Source: Bacillota bacterium LX-D (lineage in GTDB: Bacteria > Bacillota > DUOV01 > Zhaonellaceae). Taken from it: DNA of 64,000 nt. Both the position numbers and the translations under genes were made by a program. Where the stretch lies: NCBI GenBank assembly GCA_031628995.1, contig JAVLUO010000002.1, forward strand, positions 124,001 to 188,000. The letters run 5' to 3'. Under the pieces are notes generated by a model, which had not been told where the DNA came from, did not search any database, and worked only from the letters and a program-made list of their open reading frames with translations. Below are positions 23,433 to 32,491 of the stretch, in pieces; the stretch's first letter is position 1; each line of letters begins with the position of its first letter.

Positions 23433-24062
23433 GTGGGAAACATCATACAACTAATTGAGTTATTAAAAGAAATTGGCTATAGACTGGGAGAAATGGGCTA
23501 CCTAGGTATTAGCATTGGAATGTTTTTAGAGAATACGGGAGTGCCCATTCCCAGCGAAATAATACTTCCTGCAGCGGGATATTTGGCTTTTAAAGGGAAT
23601 GTAAGCTTTTGGGGTGTTGTTTTTGTAACAACCATAGCTTCCATTATTGGTTCAGTTTTTGCTTACTATATAGGTCTTTTTGGAGGCAGATCATTTGTTT
23701 TAAACTATGGAAAGTATTTTTTCCTTAGTAAAACAAAATTTTTAATCGCCGAAAGATGGTTTAATAAATACGGCAACAAAATCATCTTTTTTAGCAGATT
23801 ATTACCTATTGTCAGAACCTTTATTTCGTTTCCCGCTGGAATTACCAAAATGTCTTTAAGTAAGTTTGTTAGCTATACTTTCTTAGGAGTTTTGCCTTGG
23901 AACATCTTATTTATTTACTTAGGCTATAAATTAGGCGAAAATTGGGATGCATTAATGGCTTTAACCCACGAAATTAAAATTATTTTAATAGCAGTATTTA
24001 TTATAGTAGTCATAGGCATTCTCTTGTTTACTAAATTTAAAAAATCTTCTCCCAAAGCATAA
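23433..24062 (+). CDS. DedA-family membrane protein (VTT domain)
   Basis: An integral membrane protein of 209 residues with four to five hydrophobic segments. The conserved stretch GMFLENTGVPIPSEIILPAAGYLA carries the family glutamate, and FSRLLPIVRTFISFPAGITKMSL is the second signature. DedA proteins are proposed to scramble or flip lipid carriers and to affect membrane energetics and antibiotic tolerance. The start GTG at 23433 is not strongly supported; the ribosome site is only ATGTCGGGG. It ends four bases before a convergent gene. Confidence 0.85.
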   Translation: MGNIIQLIELLKEIGYRLGEMGYLGISIGMFLENTGVPIPSEIILPAAGYLAFKGNVSFWGVVFVTTIASIIGSVFAYYIGLFGGRSFVLNYGKYFFLSKTKFLIAERWFNKYGNKIIFFSRLLPIVRTFISFPAGITKMSLSKFVSYTFLGVLPWNILFIYLGYKLGENWDALMALTHEIKIILIAVFIIVVIGILLFTKFKKSSPKA

Positions 24063-24066
24063 GTAT

Positions 24067-26259
24067 TTACTTAGCTAATTCATCATTTCTAGCTAAATAA
24101 ACTAAAGGAAAAATTAAATAGATGAAAGTTGTAGCTCCTTGAATGATGCCGGAATCGTTAACCATAAGGCCTACAATGCTGGCGATTAAAATGGAACTAA
24201 AGGACTTATATAAAGCAGGGTTTTCTTTTTTTAGCCGCAGCACCCTGCCTCTAGGCCGGAACAATAAGACCGCAAAGGCAAGGATGAAAGAGATAAGTGC
24301 CTTAGTCCAAATAGAGTAGTTAAAGAGCTTAATATTCATGGTTACTTTTCTTTCAATAATATCTAATGCTGCTACAGGACCTTGCTGCAGAATATTATAA
24401 ATGGCTAGCCCTAAGTGGGAATAATTATTCTTATCTAAGTACAAATCTCCCAGCAAAACAGCGCCAAGGAGCAGCAGCGTCAAAAAGCTTAAGATAATTG
24501 CCAACTGTACTGGCCTTTTTTTTTGTCTAAAACTGAAAAGCAGATACCCGAAAGCAATGGAAGTAGTAATCAGGCCTCCGGCATCAGCCCCAAATTGTGG
24601 TAAAAAAATAAGCAACGCAGCTAAGGTAAGTAAGGAGACGCCTATTATTTTGTAAAAAAGTTTTTTTTCTGTAAAGAAAAGAGGCATACTAAGTAAAATA
24701 GAGCCAATAAGGATGCCGGAAAGTTCATTGCCAATGCCATAGTATCGAGCTCCAATTATGGGGTCATAACCAAGGGGTGAGTTTTGAATTAAACCCAGCT
24801 GGAATAATAAATCCAGCATTAAAGTAAGGGCTGTTGCTAGTCCAATCCAAAGCATTTTTCTTAAATTATTTAAAGGTAAATAATAAATAACTGCAGTTAA
24901 AATAAAATTCAGTGCTAGAAAAAGAGCTAGCGATAAAAAAGGCAGTTTTGTTTGGCATAATCCAAAGATAATTATTAGCCAGGGGGCAATTAAAAAATAA
25001 ATAGTGCCAAAAGTAACCCCTTGGATAACTCTTTTTTTGCTAAAAAACAACAGCAATGGAATAGACCCTAAAATAAAGATAATTTGCATTATTATATAAG
25101 GCTTTAAGATAAGAGGCCGGTGATTATAATTGCTAACTAAGCGAGTATTAATTTCCACTAAAGAAGCTAAAGTATTATCTGCTTTTTGGCTGTAAATGGA
25201 CCTGCCAACAAAGGAAGGGGGAACTGGCAGCTCCCAGTGCTTTAAAATTGTAGGCAGAATATCTGTATTAGTTACTAAACCTAAACGCCTAGTGCTAGGT
25301 GAAGTTAAAAAGCCTGCCTCAATATTTTTCCCATACAAGAGTAAAGGAGTTAAATTACTGTGAATTAACTGATCTTCTTGACTGGGAGTAGGCGCAAGAA
25401 GCACTAATAAATCTTTCTTAGGGTCTAGAGTGGGAATTATTTTTCCTAATAAATTATCTACCCGACGAAGAGTAGTGCTTTTCGTTTGCTGATAAGTTTT
25501 TGAAGCAAGATAATTTCTATACTCTTCTAAGCGGCATAAATCGCCTGTTTCCATAACAAAAAAATTATAGTTGTTTAGAGCTTGAGAGTAATAAGCAAAT
25601 AATTTTGCATAATTTGTGCGTAATAAATAAGGGAAAGAAGGGTCTTTGGTTAAAACTCTTTTGTCGATAATTCCCGGTCCCGTTTTCCCGGAGCTATTCA
25701 CAGCCAGCAAAGTTGCAAAACGGCGTGGCTTGCCAAAAGCATCGGCATTGCCTAAGACAATTGGTTTCAAACGGGCAGAGTTTAATAAATCACCAAAGGC
25801 TCCTAGGTTAACCCGATATTTAAGCCTGGCATTTAAGGCTTGCAGTTGAAAAAAACCCTCGTGGACGACGGCAGTTTGCCATAAAGTCTTAGAGGAAGGT
25901 TCCATTTTTTCTTGTAATAAGTCTAAGTCATTAGTTAGGAAGTAAGGGGGCTCTATGCTGTTAAAAGCTTGTCCGGACCAATTTGACCCTACGGCTCTGG
26001 TTCCAGCGGCAATTGTTAAGTAGGCATTTTCTGGATTAGTTTTTCCTGCAGTATTAGTATTTACAAGTCCTAATCCCCCTTTGTGCAAGATATAATTAAA
26101 ATAGGGGTAATTTACCTTGGCTAAATCATAAATACTTAAATTGTCGACAAAAAGCAGTACCACTTTTCCTTCTGGCCGGGCCAAGGCAGTTTTTGGCAGC
26201 AAAAGAAGCAGTAGTGGCATTAGAAAAAGTACAATTTTTTTAATGGGCACCTGATTCAC
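24067..26259 (-). CDS. Large membrane protein with extracytoplasmic alkaline-phosphatase-like domain
   Basis: 730 residues, function unknown. The first 28 residues form a signal or anchor helix (IVLFLMPLLLLLLP then ALA). Residues about 30-370 look like an alkaline phosphatase/sulfatase-superfamily fold: VVLLFVDNLSIYDL at the start, NPENAYLTIAAGTRAVG in the nucleophile region, and LVTNTDILPTILKHW near the end; the usual metal-site histidine pair is not obvious, so activity is uncertain. Residues about 385-730 contain nine or ten membrane segments. The gene is convergent with the DedA gene and divergent from hppA. The GTG start is a guess; AAGG lies upstream. It may handle cell-envelope polymers, but this is only inference. 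Confidence 0.6.
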   Translation of the reverse strand: MNQVPIKKIVLFLMPLLLLLLPKTALARPEGKVVLLFVDNLSIYDLAKVNYPYFNYILHKGGLGLVNTNTAGKTNPENAYLTIAAGTRAVGSNWSGQAFNSIEPPYFLTNDLDLLQEKMEPSSKTLWQTAVVHEGFFQLQALNARLKYRVNLGAFGDLLNSARLKPIVLGNADAFGKPRRFATLLAVNSSGKTGPGIIDKRVLTKDPSFPYLLRTNYAKLFAYYSQALNNYNFFVMETGDLCRLEEYRNYLASKTYQQTKSTTLRRVDNLLGKIIPTLDPKKDLLVLLAPTPSQEDQLIHSNLTPLLLYGKNIEAGFLTSPSTRRLGLVTNTDILPTILKHWELPVPPSFVGRSIYSQKADNTLASLVEINTRLVSNYNHRPLILKPYIIMQIIFILGSIPLLLFFSKKRVIQGVTFGTIYFLIAPWLIIIFGLCQTKLPFLSLALFLALNFILTAVIYYLPLNNLRKMLWIGLATALTLMLDLLFQLGLIQNSPLGYDPIIGARYYGIGNELSGILIGSILLSMPLFFTEKKLFYKIIGVSLLTLAALLIFLPQFGADAGGLITTSIAFGYLLFSFRQKKRPVQLAIILSFLTLLLLGAVLLGDLYLDKNNYSHLGLAIYNILQQGPVAALDIIERKVTMNIKLFNYSIWTKALISFILAFAVLLFRPRGRVLRLKKENPALYKSFSSILIASIVGLMVNDSGIIQGATTFIYLIFPLVYLARNDELAK

Positions 26260-26419
26260 CTAAACCTTAAAAAGTATTAAATTATATTTTGACCTAAAAT
26301 AAAAAAAATATGTATGTGTATTTTAAAGCTATTTTGTGAATAATCCTAATATCATTGGAAATTTAGCCTATATTATGCATATAGTATCTATTTTTTACTT
26401 GTAGAAATTGTATGCTAGA

Positions 26420-26448
26420 TTGTCAATAAAGGCTATCAATGCTATAAT
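26420..26448 (+). promoter_or_regulatory. Sigma-A promoter of hppA
   Basis: TTGTCA (26420-26425), a 17-base spacer, and TATAAT (26443-26448) with TG one base upstream, a strong composite. The 259-base divergent region 26260-26518 shows no other clear element. Confidence 0.75.
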
Positions 26449-26527
26449 ACATAATTGTGTATAATAAATAACTCCCTCTTTTACCGCATTTATACATAAT
26501 AATTTTTAAAAAGAAAGGATGTGCGTC

Positions 26528-28549
26528 ATGTCTTCATATGTAGTTATTGCAGGATTATTAGGTTTAGTATTTGCCGCCTACCTAAGTCATTCAGTTTTGA
26601 AAGAAAGTATGGGCAATAACAGGATGAAAGAAATTTCTGAAGCTGTGCAAGAAGGTGCAATGGCTTATCTTAATCGTCAATACAAGACATTACTCCCGAT
26701 TGCACTAATTATTTTCCTTTTATTAAGCTTCTTCTCCGACTATAAATGGCAAACAGGTATTGCCTTCTTAGTTGGAGCTTTGTTTTCAGCCGTTGCGGGT
26801 TATATAGGTATGTATATTGCCACCCGTTCCAATGCGCGGACAACAAATGCGGCTCAAAGCAGCTTAAACAAAGCTCTGGGAATCGCCTTCCGTGGCGGTT
26901 CGGTAATGGGCATGGGAGTTGTTGGCCTAGGACTTTTAGGTGTTATTTTGCTATTTATGTTTGCCATTGGGCAAGATCCTAGTAAAATTGAAGCGATCGA
27001 TAGCTTTGCTTTTGGTGCCAGCTTAATTGCTTTATTCGCCCGTGTTGGCGGCGGTATTTTCACCAAAGCTGCAGACGTAGGAGCGGACTTAGTAGGTAAA
27101 GTAGAAGCAGGAATTCCTGAGGATGACCCCAGAAACCCTGCTGTTATTGCTGATAACGTAGGCGATAACGTTGGTGACGTTGCTGGTATGGGAGCAGACC
27201 TTTTTGAATCCTATGCAGCTACTTCAGTTGCAGCTATGCTGCTGGGAGCAGCATATATTGGCATAAATGGTGTTTATCTTCCTTTGTTAATTGGGGCTGC
27301 AGGTATTATTGCTTCTATCATTGGTACCTTCTTTGTACGTGCTAGTGAAAATAGCAATCCTCAATCTGGTTTAAACAAAAGTTTATATTCAGCTTTTTTC
27401 CTAACAGCTATTGCAGCTTATTTCCTTGTAAATTACTTTATTCCTGAAAACCCGGTAAAATTTTATATTCCTGTCGTAGCAGGTTTAATTGCCAATATTT
27501 TAATTGGTTTAGTTACTCAGTACTATACAGCCAGCGAATACAGACCTGTTAAATCAATTGCCAAAGCATCTGAAACAGGCCCTGCTACTAACGTAATTTA
27601 TGGTTTCGCGGTCGGTTTAGAAAGTACTGCACTTCCCATTGTAATTATTATCGCTACTGTTGCCGTTGCTTACTTTGTTCCTGGCGGCGGCGCAGAAGGT
27701 TTCTACGGCATTGCTTTAGCAGCTATGGGGATGCTTTCCATGGCTGGTACCATCGTTGCTATTGATGCTTATGGTCCTATCGCCGATAACGCAGGCGGTA
27801 TTGCCGAAATGGCAGAGTTGGATCCTAAAGTACGTAAAGTTACAGATAAATTAGATGCTGTCGGTAACACTACAGCAGCTGTAGCGAAAGGTTTTGCTAT
27901 GGGTTCTGCAGCAATTACAGCCATAGCTCTCTTTAGTGCTTTTGCACAGAGAGCAGAGTTAACATCTTTAGACGTTTTAGATCCTACTATTTTAATGGGT
28001 GTCTTTATTGGTGCAACTGTTCCTTTCTTATTCTGTTCCTTTGCTATGAGGGCAGTTGGCAAAGCAGCTTTTGAAATGATCGAAGAAGTAAGACGCCAGT
28101 TTAAACAAATTCCCGGTTTGCTGGAAGGTAAAGCCAAAGCAGATTACAAAACTTGTGTCGACATCAGTACTAGAGCTGCCATTAAACAAATGATTATACC
28201 CGGTCTACTGGCTCCTGCAACACTTATTATCGTAGGTTTTGGTGTTGCAGCCTTCAATCCGGAAAAAGCCCTGGCAATGATTGGAGGTATCTTAGTTGGC
28301 GGTACTACTACCGGTGTTTTATTGGCACTGACCATGGCTAATGCCGGTGGTGCTTGGGATAATGCGAAGAAATTCATTGAAGCAGGCAACCATGGCGGTA
28401 AAGGTTCTGAACCCCATAAAGCTGCAGTTGTAGGTGACACTATTGGTGACCCCTTCAAAGATACAGCTGGACCGTCATTAAATGCGGTTATTAAAGTTAT
28501 GGGAACTATCTCCCTGATTCTTGCTCCAATTATTGCAAGCTTTATCTAA
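26528..28549 (+). CDS. hppA: Membrane-bound ion-pumping pyrophosphatase (K+-dependent type)
   Basis: Hydrolyses pyrophosphate and pumps H+ or Na+ across the membrane. 673 residues, about 16 membrane helices. The substrate motif DVGADLVGKVEAGIPEDDPR and the following DNVGDNVGDVAGMGADL are intact, as is the C-terminal DTIGDPFKDTAGPSLN. The motif GNTTAAVAKG has alanine where K+-independent pumps have lysine, marking this as the K+-dependent class, which includes both Na+ and H+ pumps. I prefer ATG at 26528; another ATG nine bases earlier overlaps the AAGAAAGGA ribosome site. Monocistronic, closed by a strong terminator. Confidence 0.95.
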   Translation: MSSYVVIAGLLGLVFAAYLSHSVLKESMGNNRMKEISEAVQEGAMAYLNRQYKTLLPIALIIFLLLSFFSDYKWQTGIAFLVGALFSAVAGYIGMYIATRSNARTTNAAQSSLNKALGIAFRGGSVMGMGVVGLGLLGVILLFMFAIGQDPSKIEAIDSFAFGASLIALFARVGGGIFTKAADVGADLVGKVEAGIPEDDPRNPAVIADNVGDNVGDVAGMGADLFESYAATSVAAMLLGAAYIGINGVYLPLLIGAAGIIASIIGTFFVRASENSNPQSGLNKSLYSAFFLTAIAAYFLVNYFIPENPVKFYIPVVAGLIANILIGLVTQYYTASEYRPVKSIAKASETGPATNVIYGFAVGLESTALPIVIIIATVAVAYFVPGGGAEGFYGIALAAMGMLSMAGTIVAIDAYGPIADNAGGIAEMAELDPKVRKVTDKLDAVGNTTAAVAKGFAMGSAAITAIALFSAFAQRAELTSLDVLDPTILMGVFIGATVPFLFCSFAMRAVGKAAFEMIEEVRRQFKQIPGLLEGKAKADYKTCVDISTRAAIKQMIIPGLLAPATLIIVGFGVAAFNPEKALAMIGGILVGGTTTGVLLALTMANAGGAWDNAKKFIEAGNHGGKGSEPHKAAVVGDTIGDPFKDTAGPSLNAVIKVMGTISLILAPIIASFI

Positions 28550-28557
28550 GAAGCATA

Positions 28558-28606
28558 GCAAGCAAAAAAACAGGAAGCGAAAATGCTTCCTGTTTTTTTT
28601 GCTTGC
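28558..28606 (+). terminator. Terminator of hppA
   Basis: An almost perfect 21-bp stem: GCAAGC-A7-CAGGAAGC pairs with GCTTCCTG-T8-GCTTGC around GAAAAT. The T-run is part of the stem, a strong intrinsic and potentially bidirectional terminator. Confidence 0.9.
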
Positions 28607-28622
28607 CCCAGCACTAATAAAC

Positions 28623-28651
28623 TTGCTCAAATTCTTTTAGACTGATATACT
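28623..28651 (+). promoter_or_regulatory. Promoter of typA
   Basis: TTGCTC (28623-28628), 17 bases, TATACT (28646-28651); the transcript would start about 22 bases before the start codon. Confidence 0.55.
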
Positions 28652-28679
28652 AAGGAGTATTGTAAAGGAGGCAACAAAT

Positions 28680-30509
28680 TTGTTCAGGGAAGATATACGC
28701 AACGTAGCTATTATTGCTCACGTAGACCATGGAAAAACTACCTTAGTAGATGCCATGCTTAAGCAAAGTGGAGTTTTTCGTTCTAATGAAGTAGTAGAAG
28801 AAAGAGTAATGGATTCCAACGATTTGGAAAGAGAAAGAGGCATTACTATTTTAGCTAAAAACACAGCTGTATTTTATAAAGATACAAAAATTAACATTGT
28901 AGATACACCTGGTCATGCGGATTTTGGCGGAGAAGTTGAGCGAGTCTTAAAAATGGTGGAAGGGGTGTTATTAGTAGTAGATTCTTTTGAAGGACCTATG
29001 CCCCAAACTAAATTCGTGCTGCGCAAAGCATTGAGCTTAGGCTTAAAGCCCATAGTAGTTATTAATAAAATTGACCGTCCCGATGCTCGCTGCAGCGAAG
29101 TAATCGATGAAATATTTGAGCTGTTTATTGAATTAGGTGCAGATGATGAACAAATCGATTTTCCGGTTATTTATGCTTCAGCTCGGCAAGGAATTGCTTC
29201 TGCTGAAGAAAATTCAGAAGCACAAGATATTATAGCTCTTTTTGAGGCAATCTTAAAACACATTCCTTGTCCTGAGGGTCATCCAGAGGGGCACCTGCAA
29301 CTGTTAGTGAACAGTTTAGATTACGACTCTTATATTGGTCGGATTGCTATCGGCAAAATTCATCGAGGAGTTATAACTTCAGGACAGCAGGTAGTTGTAA
29401 TTAAAGCTGATGGAAGCACCCAAAGAAGCAAAATCAGCCGTCTCATGGTTTTTGAAGGCTTAAAAAGGCAGGAAGTTTCCGAAGCCAAAATGGGAGAAAT
29501 AGTTGCTGTAGCTGGTCTAGAGGCTGTTTCCATTGGCGAAACCATTGCCAGCCCAGAAAACCCGGAAGCACTGGAAGGGGTAACTATTGATGAGCCCACC
29601 TTAGCTATGCATTTTATGGTTAACAACAGTCCTTTTGCTGGCCAAGAAGGGGAATACGTTACTTCACGGAAATTAAGGGAGCGTTTATTTAAAGAATTAA
29701 ATACTAACGTTAGTTTAAAAGTTGAAGAAACAGGCAGCCCAGATGCCTTTAAAGTATCTGGGCGGGGAGAATTGCACTTGTCAATATTAATTGAAAATAT
29801 GCGCCGGGAAGGATACGAATTGCAGGTTTCCAAGCCGGAAGTTATTTTAAAGAAAATCGATGGTGTAATTATGGAACCTGTAGAATTTTTAGTGGTTGAT
29901 GTGCCTCAGGATTTTGTAGGACCTGTCATGGAAAACCTAGGCAGCAGAAAAGCGGAAATGGTTAACATGACTACTTTAAATGCGGAACAAATACGGCTGG
30001 AGTATACCATACCTGCCCGAGGACTCCTGGGCTTTCGTTCGGAAATGTTGACCGACACTAAAGGGCAAGGCATTATGAGCCATAACTTTAATGGTTATCA
30101 GCCCTATAAAGGGGAAATCAAAAACCGTTTTCGCGGCTCTTTAATTGCTTCTGAAGCAGGAGAAACAACTGCTTACGGTTTAAATTCTGTTGAAGACAGA
30201 GGCACCCTGTTCCTTGTCCCCGGTGTAAAAGTATATACGGGGATGGTTGTAGGTGAAGGTAACCGGGATGTGGACATTGAGGTTAATGTTTGCAAGAAAA
30301 AACATTTGACTAATATTCGTTCTTCTAACTCAGATGAAGCTATTCGCCTAAAAGAACCAAAGCTTTTAAGCTTAGAGGAGGCCATTGAATTTATTAGTGA
30401 TGATGAGTTAGTAGAGGTTACTCCTAAAAGCATCCGACTGCGGAAAAAATTGTTAGAAAGAGACCAGAGGGTAAAAGCTCTAAAACAAAAAAATTCTAAT
30501 TTATATTAA
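28680..30509 (+). CDS. typA: Translational GTPase TypA/BipA
   Basis: Ribosome-associated GTPase involved in ribosome assembly and stress adaptation. 609 residues, normal length. The G1 motif AHVDHGKTTL is near residue 14, the G2 region ERERGITI, the G3 DTPGHADF, and the G4 NKIDRPDA; EF-G-like domains II, III and V follow, with the TypA-specific C-terminal segment. The TTG start at 28680 is supported by AAAGGAGG and by the family N-terminus REDIRNVAIIAHVDHG. Flanked by its own promoter and terminator. Confidence 0.96.
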   Translation: MFREDIRNVAIIAHVDHGKTTLVDAMLKQSGVFRSNEVVEERVMDSNDLERERGITILAKNTAVFYKDTKINIVDTPGHADFGGEVERVLKMVEGVLLVVDSFEGPMPQTKFVLRKALSLGLKPIVVINKIDRPDARCSEVIDEIFELFIELGADDEQIDFPVIYASARQGIASAEENSEAQDIIALFEAILKHIPCPEGHPEGHLQLLVNSLDYDSYIGRIAIGKIHRGVITSGQQVVVIKADGSTQRSKISRLMVFEGLKRQEVSEAKMGEIVAVAGLEAVSIGETIASPENPEALEGVTIDEPTLAMHFMVNNSPFAGQEGEYVTSRKLRERLFKELNTNVSLKVEETGSPDAFKVSGRGELHLSILIENMRREGYELQVSKPEVILKKIDGVIMEPVEFLVVDVPQDFVGPVMENLGSRKAEMVNMTTLNAEQIRLEYTIPARGLLGFRSEMLTDTKGQGIMSHNFNGYQPYKGEIKNRFRGSLIASEAGETTAYGLNSVEDRGTLFLVPGVKVYTGMVVGEGNRDVDIEVNVCKKKHLTNIRSSNSDEAIRLKEPKLLSLEEAIEFISDDELVEVTPKSIRLRKKLLERDQRVKALKQKNSNLY

Positions 30510-30536
30510 GGTTGGTTATATTCCAACCTTTTTTCA
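30508..30536 (+). terminator. Terminator of typA
   Basis: AAGGTTGG (30508-30515) pairs with CCAACCTT (30523-30530), then TTTT. It starts in the stop codon of typA. Confidence 0.85.
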
Positions 30537-30631
30537 ATTTTAAATAGTAGCAGGGAAAAAATGTTGAGAATAGAAGTATTATTAGAGAAGTAATTTTACA
30601 ATAATCAATTTTTGAGCAAGGGGGCGGTAGT

Positions 30632-32398
30632 ATGGAAAACTCCGAAAGCAGGCAGCTTAATGGGACTGCAGCAATTGAAAATGGCAAAGTTTTAGTAACA
30701 AACCCATTTGAAGGTGGTCAACCTGCAGTTTTAATCCCTGGAGAACATGTAATTGTAATGTTTAATGGACAGCAATTAACTAAACCTCAGGAAGTAAAGG
30801 CGGAGGACCAAATTCAATTACTGCCTAAAGAGACTTTACCCCAATGGACAGCTCAAATTCGCTTAAGCGATGATAAAATGGCCGCCTATTTAGTTTTGGA
30901 AAGGTCTACAGGGGAAGTTTTTACTGTTGGCGATTCTCCGCCGGCTTTTAGGTTGGATGTAAAGGCTGTAATTAAGGAAAGAATTAAACCCCAGATTACA
31001 GCAGAAGATATTATCTCAGTACTTAAGGCCAAAGGCATTATCCACGGAATTTTACCTAAGGTAATTAATATAGCCATTGAGTCAGACCAGGAAGTTGAAT
31101 ATATTGTAGCCAAAGGAGATCCTCCTTTGCCGGGGAAAGATGCTGCAATTAGGAAAATATATGAGGAAAAGAACCTAAATTCTGAACAAGATGCATCCCT
31201 TATGCGCTATTTTAATTTAATCAGCGTGGAAGCAGGGGAGCCGTTGGTAGAAATTATACCGCCTGAGCCAGGAAAAAATGGTACAGATGTTTTAGGAAAC
31301 ATAGTTTCCTCACCTCCACCTAAAACTATTGATTTAAGGGCAGGTAAAGGTGCAGTTCTCAGTTCCGACGGTACTAAAGCATCGGCAGCTATAGCTGGAA
31401 ATCCCGTACTGAAAGGCACCATTATTTCCGTCAGTCCTGTTTATGCATTAACTGGTGATGTAGACACTAAAACTGGACATATTAATTTCAAAGGAGATAT
31501 TACAATTTATGGAAACGTACAGGATGGAATGAAAGTTACAGCAAGTGGGAAGGTACTGGTCAATGGTTTTGTAGGTAAAAGCCTTATCGTCGCCGGGGGA
31601 GATGTTTTAATTCAACAAAATATGGTTGGAGGCACTGCCCGAGCCGGAGGTGCTGCAACAGTTTACCAAAAGCTTCATGGGAGTTTACTTAAAACAAAGG
31701 ACATCCTCAAACGGCTAAAACAGGGGGTAAAACAGCTTAAGGAAAATTCAGCTTTTGCCCATAATCAAGATGTGGCTAAATTTGGCGATGGAGTATTGCT
31801 GAGAGTACTTTTAGATTCTAAATTTAAGAAACTGCCATTGCTGCTGCAGGAAATTGGCCAAGAATTAGAAAAATTGTTAAGTACTCCTAATGAGGAATTG
31901 GAATTTTTTCAAAAGTCCTATATAAATTTTAGAAAAGAAATATTAGTTCGGATATCTACTAAGTTAAATACAGCTTCTGCAATTTCAGAATTTATTGAAA
32001 AATTCCTTGGAGATATAGATCAATTTTTAGCTGTTATTGGTGATGAAATTAAAGATAAATCTAAACTAGTTATACCTTATGCCCAAAATTCTCATTTAGA
32101 GTCCAGCGGAGATGTGCTCATTACGGGCAAAGGCTGCTATAGTTCAAATATCTATGCTGGAGGCAATGTGGTTATTTACGGTTCCCCTGGAGTATTTCGA
32201 GGCGGTGAGATTACCGCTGAAGGAAGCGTCAAAGTCCGAGAGTTAGGCAGCCATGGAGAAGCACTTACGATGGTATCAGTAAAAAAAGGCAAATGGGTAG
32301 TTGCTGACAAGGTTTTTCCAGGGGTGACTGTTAAAGTAGGTTCAAGAACAGAAAAATTTAGTGTTATAACAAACGGAGTTCAGCTTAGAGGCGAGTAA
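30632..32398 (+). CDS. FapA-family protein (DUF342)
   Basis: A large cytosolic protein of 588 residues, family also called flagellar assembly protein A. The N-terminal half is an alpha/beta domain; the region 195-330 contains the typical EIIPPEPGKNGTDVLG followed by beta-helix repeats (INFKGDITIYGNVQDGMKV, GKVLVNGFVG, GDVLIQQNMVGGTARAGG), then a coiled-coil segment at about 350-480, and a final beta-helix strand set (GDVLITGKGCYSSNIYAGGNVVIYG). The molecular role is not established; in other bacteria it is linked to surface organelles or sporulation-stage expression. The ATG at 30632 is preceded by AAGGGGGCGG. It lies just upstream of, but not clearly within, the motility locus. Confidence 0.85.
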   Translation: MENSESRQLNGTAAIENGKVLVTNPFEGGQPAVLIPGEHVIVMFNGQQLTKPQEVKAEDQIQLLPKETLPQWTAQIRLSDDKMAAYLVLERSTGEVFTVGDSPPAFRLDVKAVIKERIKPQITAEDIISVLKAKGIIHGILPKVINIAIESDQEVEYIVAKGDPPLPGKDAAIRKIYEEKNLNSEQDASLMRYFNLISVEAGEPLVEIIPPEPGKNGTDVLGNIVSSPPPKTIDLRAGKGAVLSSDGTKASAAIAGNPVLKGTIISVSPVYALTGDVDTKTGHINFKGDITIYGNVQDGMKVTASGKVLVNGFVGKSLIVAGGDVLIQQNMVGGTARAGGAATVYQKLHGSLLKTKDILKRLKQGVKQLKENSAFAHNQDVAKFGDGVLLRVLLDSKFKKLPLLLQEIGQELEKLLSTPNEELEFFQKSYINFRKEILVRISTKLNTASAISEFIEKFLGDIDQFLAVIGDEIKDKSKLVIPYAQNSHLESSGDVLITGKGCYSSNIYAGGNVVIYGSPGVFRGGEITAEGSVKVRELGSHGEALTMVSVKKGKWVVADKVFPGVTVKVGSRTEKFSVITNGVQLRGE

Positions 32399-32436
32399 GG
32401 ACAGCAATAAAAAACAATCCCCAAGGGCTATACTTT

Positions 32437-32446
32437 ATGGTATAAT
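32437..32446 (+). promoter_or_regulatory. Extended -10 promoter of the carboxypeptidase gene
   Basis: TATGGTATAAT: TATAAT at 32441-32446 with TGG directly before it. There is no -35 match, as usual for extended -10 promoters. Confidence 0.55.
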
Positions 32447-32491
32447 AGTTAATATTTTAGACTCCAATGTTCTTAGTAAAGGGGGAAACTT

